DNA of 64,000 bases, from positions 10,448,699 to 10,512,698 of the forward strand of contig NC_049983.1 of assembly GCF_000003815.2 (NCBI RefSeq). The letters are read 5' to 3'. Below, in pieces: positions 42,401-64,000 of this stretch. Below the pieces are notes generated by a model. That model was not told the DNA's origin. It searched no databases and was given only the letters and a program-made list of their open reading frames with translations. The translations under genes and the position numbers were made by a program. Position 1 is the stretch's first letter. Every line of letters begins with the position of its first letter. This DNA is from Branchiostoma floridae (Eukaryota; Chordata; Leptocardii; Amphioxiformes; Branchiostomatidae).

Positions 42401-43797
42401 CGTTCATGGCCGACCTGAAGGAGATGTGGTTCGGGCTGTACTCGCGGTCCGGCGGAAGAGCCTTGGATTCTAGCGGCTTCGAACACGTGTTTCTCGGCGA
42501 GTTTAAGAGAGGCAAGGTCAGTCAGAGCTTAGGATTAACAACTGGAGTTCCACGACTTCTTGCATTTGCCGAATCACGAGCACACGTACACACAGACACG
42601 CAACCACACACACACCACCACACACACACACACAGACGGGCGAATGTGCACACAGTCATTGCATTTATTTCACACTGGAATGATTGCAGTTATTTCAAAC
42701 CAAACGTTTCTCTCCAGGTCTCAGGATTTCACAACTGGATCACAGCGTACCTATTGGAGAAAGACGGACTGGCCGACTACTACGGTTATATCTGGGACAA
42801 GGAGGTAAGATTTTTTTGTCAACGTTACTTAACCAGTGGACCGTTTTGCACTGCTTTTTACTATCAATTATTCGAACCTCTGGGGCATTCCCCAATGACT
42901 GTAGAAAGACAAAGACACGTACTGTCCGTATTGTAAATTTATTTATGCGTGTTCAATGTCCATTGCAAGGTAAGTTACTCAAGCTGTACGAAAGTGCTAG
43001 TTGATCGGTAAAGAATGTTGATTCTGTCATGTCTATTTTTTTAATCCGATTGTTGTCTAATTTTAAATGTTGTAAATGCATTAATGTTTTAAAGTTGATT
43101 CTGTGACTGATGACGCATTTCATATGTATATACATGCCAAGTCATCCAGGAATAAAGCTGAATCTGAATCTGAATAAAATTTGCGACTTATGCGGGAGTT
43201 AACTTTTATCCGTAGGGTAACCTGTATCTAGCCTGGGTACCATCCGATTTCTACCGGGGCTCCTTACACTCGCTACCCTAAAAAATACTAGTATTACCTG
43301 ATAACCTGTGTCCACTGCTCTTAAAAACAGGGTATTCAGGGATATCAACATAAACGGAAGGTGATTCAATACTTTCGAAATATTGTAGTTTGAAACCACC
43401 ATATCTGCTAATTTGATATCCTTAAATACTGCTTTTGAAAACGACGGAAACAGGTTACCCCGTGGATAAAGGTTACCGCATCTAAAGAAAATTTGAAGGG
43501 AGTACACTATAACTGAATTCGAAACAAATGCCTTGAAATACACTTTCTTCCCTTCAGCCTGGCATCCTGGCGGCCCAACTCCGCTGGGGTTCCCTGTACA
43601 AGGACCTGGGGTCCATGTTCTACGGCACCAGTCCGGAGTTTGACCTGGCCATGTACACCATGTGCTACGTCACCAATCCGGACCGCCTGTGCCGTTTTGA
43701 CATGGCGGACGCGTCCGTGGCCATCCAGACATGGAGCTGGGGGAAATCCAGCTATGGAGACGGGAAGAAATACCTCGCGTCCGCCTATCCTGCCTGA
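36417..43797 (+). CDS. secreted endoribonuclease: signal peptide, two SMB domains, acidic linker, EndoU, 442 aa (EndoU gene 2)
   Basis: Exons: 36417-36471, 38760-38873, 39218-39343, 40022-40272, 40460-40572, 41269-41471, 42377-42516, 42718-42804, 43558-43797; total 1329 nt, stop TGA. Signal peptide [22 protein letters not shown]1 (about 19-57) and SMB2 (about 58-99) have eight cysteines each, SMB2 ending CCADYGAEC. The linker (about 100-182) is Pro/Glu-rich with a repeated GDACV unit. EndoU (183-442) has [23 protein letters not shown] (His324), GFHNWI (His339), a WGSLYK lysine (Lys378, possibly catalytic) and [10 protein letters not shown]. EndoU exon lengths (113, 203, 140, 87, 240) equal those of gene 1. 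The 203-nt exon uses a GC donor. The linker 3' end is uncertain: 40272 (TTA/gtaacc) keeps the frame, while the stronger-looking CAG/gttagt four bases upstream would not. Confidence 0.9.
37010..37800 (+). repeat. dispersed element containing about four 160-bp tandem units, EndoU gene 2 intron 1
   Basis: ACCAAATTTC(A/G)GGTCATTCGG occurs at about 37192, 37354, 37516 and (diverged) 37672, spaced 162, 162 and 156 bp, with AAACGAGGGTACAGGAG and AATGGCCA between. The block begins GAGAGCAAATACAGCATATT, a sequence also seen inverted at 26110-26155. It ends in a (GAAA)n stretch at about 37735-37760. Confidence 0.7.
38152..38352 (+). repeat. minisatellite, 17-bp unit
   Basis: GATCAGTATAGACCTTA repeats about ten times, with some units replaced by a 22-bp variant, GATTATATTAGTATAGACCT plus TA. 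Located in EndoU gene 2 intron 1. Confidence 0.85.
40668..41139 (+). repeat. minisatellite, 8 copies of a 59-bp unit, EndoU gene 2 intron 5
   Basis: The unit begins GCGACAGTCGTATTGAGGTC and contains GCGCCGAATGGCAGCTCGCT. Copies start at 40668, 40727, 40786, 40845, 40904, 40963, 41022 and 41081. They are nearly identical and differ at a few fixed positions (GACTG/GACAG, GTAGC/GTGGC) that change along the array, so recent unequal exchange or slippage is likely. Confidence 0.95.
41808..42240. mobile_element. hAT-like MITE with 8-bp target duplication, EndoU gene 2 intron 6
   Basis: The ends TAGGGCTGGGTACCGGTACA and the inverse TGTACCGATACCCAGCCCTA are flanked on both sides by ATCACTAA (41800-41807 and 42241-42248). 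An 8-bp target duplication with short TIRs is the hallmark of the hAT superfamily. The interior is rich in CAGGTCCAGGTCC and its inverse and has no transposase. A worn relative lies at about 48721-49080. Confidence 0.85.
43000..43180 (+). repeat. LINE-type 3' tail, EndoU gene 2 intron 8
   Basis: CATCCAGGAATAAAGCTGAA followed by TCTGAATCTGAAT is a CR1/L2-like tail ending in a short hexamer repeat. Confidence 0.5.
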
Positions 43798-45954
43798 GCG
43801 TCCCGAGCGGCCTTTAACTAACATACCTAGTTCTGCAGCGATATCAGTGTGTAAATGCTGGATAAACATCTTTGAAGCTTTAGCATCCCCGTTTATAAAA
43901 TGTATTATTGAAAAATATCATTGTAGCCATTCTGAAGATGGATTAAGTAAGCTGTTACGATAAAGGCACATGGGTTACTTGGTGCGTTCTCATATACTAC
44001 CACGCACGCACGCTGCACACACACACACACATGAGCAAAAGAATAGTGCAAGAGTCATCAACTGCTATGTTTCTACCAAACATATACATTTGTACGTACC
44101 TTCATCCAAAAATGTCCAGACATACGTCATACTAAAGCAGTTCTCAAACATACACATGGGATTGTACTACACGTAATAATAGAGTTTCATGGGGTAGCTT
44201 CTATGTACATTTTACAAGACAAAAAGAACAAACAGCCATAACGTCCTTGTCACTACCTATTTTATTTATCTATAATATTCTTCAAAATATCGGCATCACA
44301 TCCCACTAGATCAATGGGTTATTTCCTTTTCAGTACACTTCAGCACAAAAATACATACAAAACATACGACATATACGTCATAGAACCTTTCTTCTTCAAT
44401 ATTTGATAACTTCAATATTTGAAATATTTGATAAGTACTTGCATCACGTCAGGCACTGAAGTTGACTTACCATTTCTATACAGTGAATAAATGTATGCGT
44501 TCAATTTTCATCTTTCCAAGGACAATTGCCTCCAACAAGTGAGTTGATGGGAACAAAATTCAATTCTACCGTAACAAAAGCAACCAGTCTTCCCTCATTG
44601 CAATTTCCACTACATCATACATTTGCAAACAAACAGCTTTAACATTGTCATCTGGGTCATTAGCTGTACCTGCTAGATTTCATTTTTTTCTCCGCTCTGC
44701 ACCATACATAGTCACTGAATCCACTACCATACCAGGAATGTTGGCATACACAAGTTACTTTGGTTACCAATGAATAACTTTTAATTGCAAAGGGCAACAA
44801 TGTTTAATTTTTCCTAGGATGCTACTTGCAAAAGTAACATTAACACAAATTTATATCTAATCATCTTCTGTAGCTATAGGTTTATTTTAATGCAATCAAT
44901 TTGAGTTGGTTGTAAATAAAGTCTGCTTGACTAGATTGTGAAATTCAAAGCTTGTGTTGTTGGAATCATGACTTAAGTACAATCTCACAGTCAGGTATTG
45001 ATTGGGTAGCTTTTTCTAGATCTAGGTCTAAAGACTGATTAATGTATAGAATAATTCAGAATAGCCCCCAAACACAAATCTCATGACAGATCAAGGCAAC
45101 AATGACAGGGTGGTACACAATGTAGTGCTTTGTACATTTTCCATTGCAATACCAATGATGTATGTATTTTTGATAATGCGCAAACGTGTAGGAATCATAT
45201 AGATTGGTACATTTTCAAATTGCACCATTTCGCTTGTATCACACCTAAAATGCTGATGCTGCTGTCCACTACAACTAAACACTACTGCACCACTCAAAAT
45301 CAAACTAAGCCTGTTGCAAGTATCACTCTAATTCGATCAACAATTGATAACAGTACAAAGGATCATACAAAGTATACAATATCAACGAGGCCATCTTTCT
45401 ATTTTAACTGTCAATATACCTCATTTGATCTTTCAGCCACAAGTTTCAACAAATATAAAGTCCTTCTTTACAAATCTGTCTTCACAGAATATAGTTCCAC
45501 AGTCGACTCCACCTTGCAGTGGTGACTTTATAAATATAACCTTACATCTCATGCAAGCCACCTTATTGCCTACGTACACGTACAATCCCAATAAGTCAAT
45601 ACTAGCTTGTGCATAAAAGCAAGTCAACAAAGATAGCCCTCTGTGATATACATTGTGTTCATATAGATCAACATGTACAAGTGTCTGTATATTTCAACTT
45701 CCAGGTTACAACTGAATAAATCCACTTCCTGCCAGCTTAGGGCACATGAAAATGAAATAGGATAGATGGCTTCTTCTCTATGGTCAGTTTTGTCATCGTG
45801 AGGCAGACACTGACCAATCCCAGAGTGGCTTGCTGTTGCTGGCAAGTTGGGCATTGAGATGTGCATAATTTATATAACTCTCTGAGTGTTCTTGGAATAT
45901 GAGTTTTGCCCGAATACGAAAGCAGTGATGGGGAGTTGGGGTCCTCTGGTTCCT
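43798..45954. other. convergent spacer: 3' UTRs of EndoU gene 2 (+) and IMPDH (-)
   Basis: The two genes point towards each other. No additional gene is recognised. It contains a (CA)n tract near 44010-44030. For IMPDH, a minus-strand AATAAA at 44881-44886 (about 1.07 kb after the stop) and another at 44261-44266 are possible poly(A) signals. For EndoU gene 2 the first exact AATAAA is at about 44486. Confidence 0.5.
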
Positions 45955-63764
<17,810 letters not shown>

Positions 63765-64000
63765 CTGGAAAATACACATAAGAAAGAATGTTTATTTTAG
63801 TAATACTAATACTAACTACATTCTGTGCCTGAGTGATATAACCAAGATGCTATATGTGGCTCAGAAGTCTTTGAAACAGAATGTGGGACACACTATAATA
63901 AAAAATTACTAAAAATGTTCAAGGTAAATACAAGTTTCTCCTCATATTGATTAGCATTGAGACTACTAGTACAGTAACAGGGGCCTCTGTGTCTGAGAGT

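Overview
The window is animal nuclear DNA. It has long intron-rich genes, GT-AG and GC-AG introns, AATAAA signals, many terminal-inverted-repeat (TIR) elements, and two assembly gaps. A chitin synthase carrying SAM domains, a secreted somatomedin-B/EndoU family and abundant MITE-like elements make a cephalochordate (Branchiostoma, amphioxus) the most likely source. That identification is an inference from gene content and repeats; the species cannot be settled here.

Layout. 1-5335 is mostly non-coding, with weak traces of an upstream gene and a 100-N gap. 5336-21494 (+) holds a complete 23-exon chitin synthase. The joined exons give an uninterrupted frame of 1597 codons plus stop, with every chitin-synthase signature motif intact and two tandem SAM domains between the C-terminal membrane segments. 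Its 3' end is tandemly triplicated to about 22470. 22990-24123 (-) is a truncated LINE. 24822-33059 (+) is an EGF x3 / SMB / EndoU locus with two near-duplicate signal-peptide first exons, and an N gap lies where a linker exon should be. 36417-43797 (+) is a complete paralogue: signal peptide, two SMB domains, acidic linker and EndoU, 442 aa. 45955-63764 (-) is IMP dehydrogenase, complete except for the first exon, which lies beyond the right edge. It converges tail-to-tail on the second EndoU gene.

How the genes relate. Chitin synthase is a membrane glycosyltransferase and IMPDH a cytosolic purine enzyme; no functional link between neighbours is visible. The two EndoU loci are tandem paralogues with identical exon lengths and phases in their EndoU part, and they share a promoter-proximal block. 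Introns and spacers hold at least ten TIR/MITE-like insertions, some families present more than once, plus Penelope-like and LINE remnants, tRNA-derived SINE-like repeats and several minisatellites.

The strongest unusual observations are: a pair of 84-nt IMPDH exons 49 bp apart that encode the same protein segment and appear mutually exclusive; an apparent internal promoter and leader exon inside the EGF-SMB-EndoU locus; an in-frame 39-nt insertion in one leader exon that resembles nearby intron sequence; a TIR element ending 9 bp from a chitin synthase splice acceptor; three GC-AG introns; and a two-exon small coding candidate nested in an IMPDH intron.
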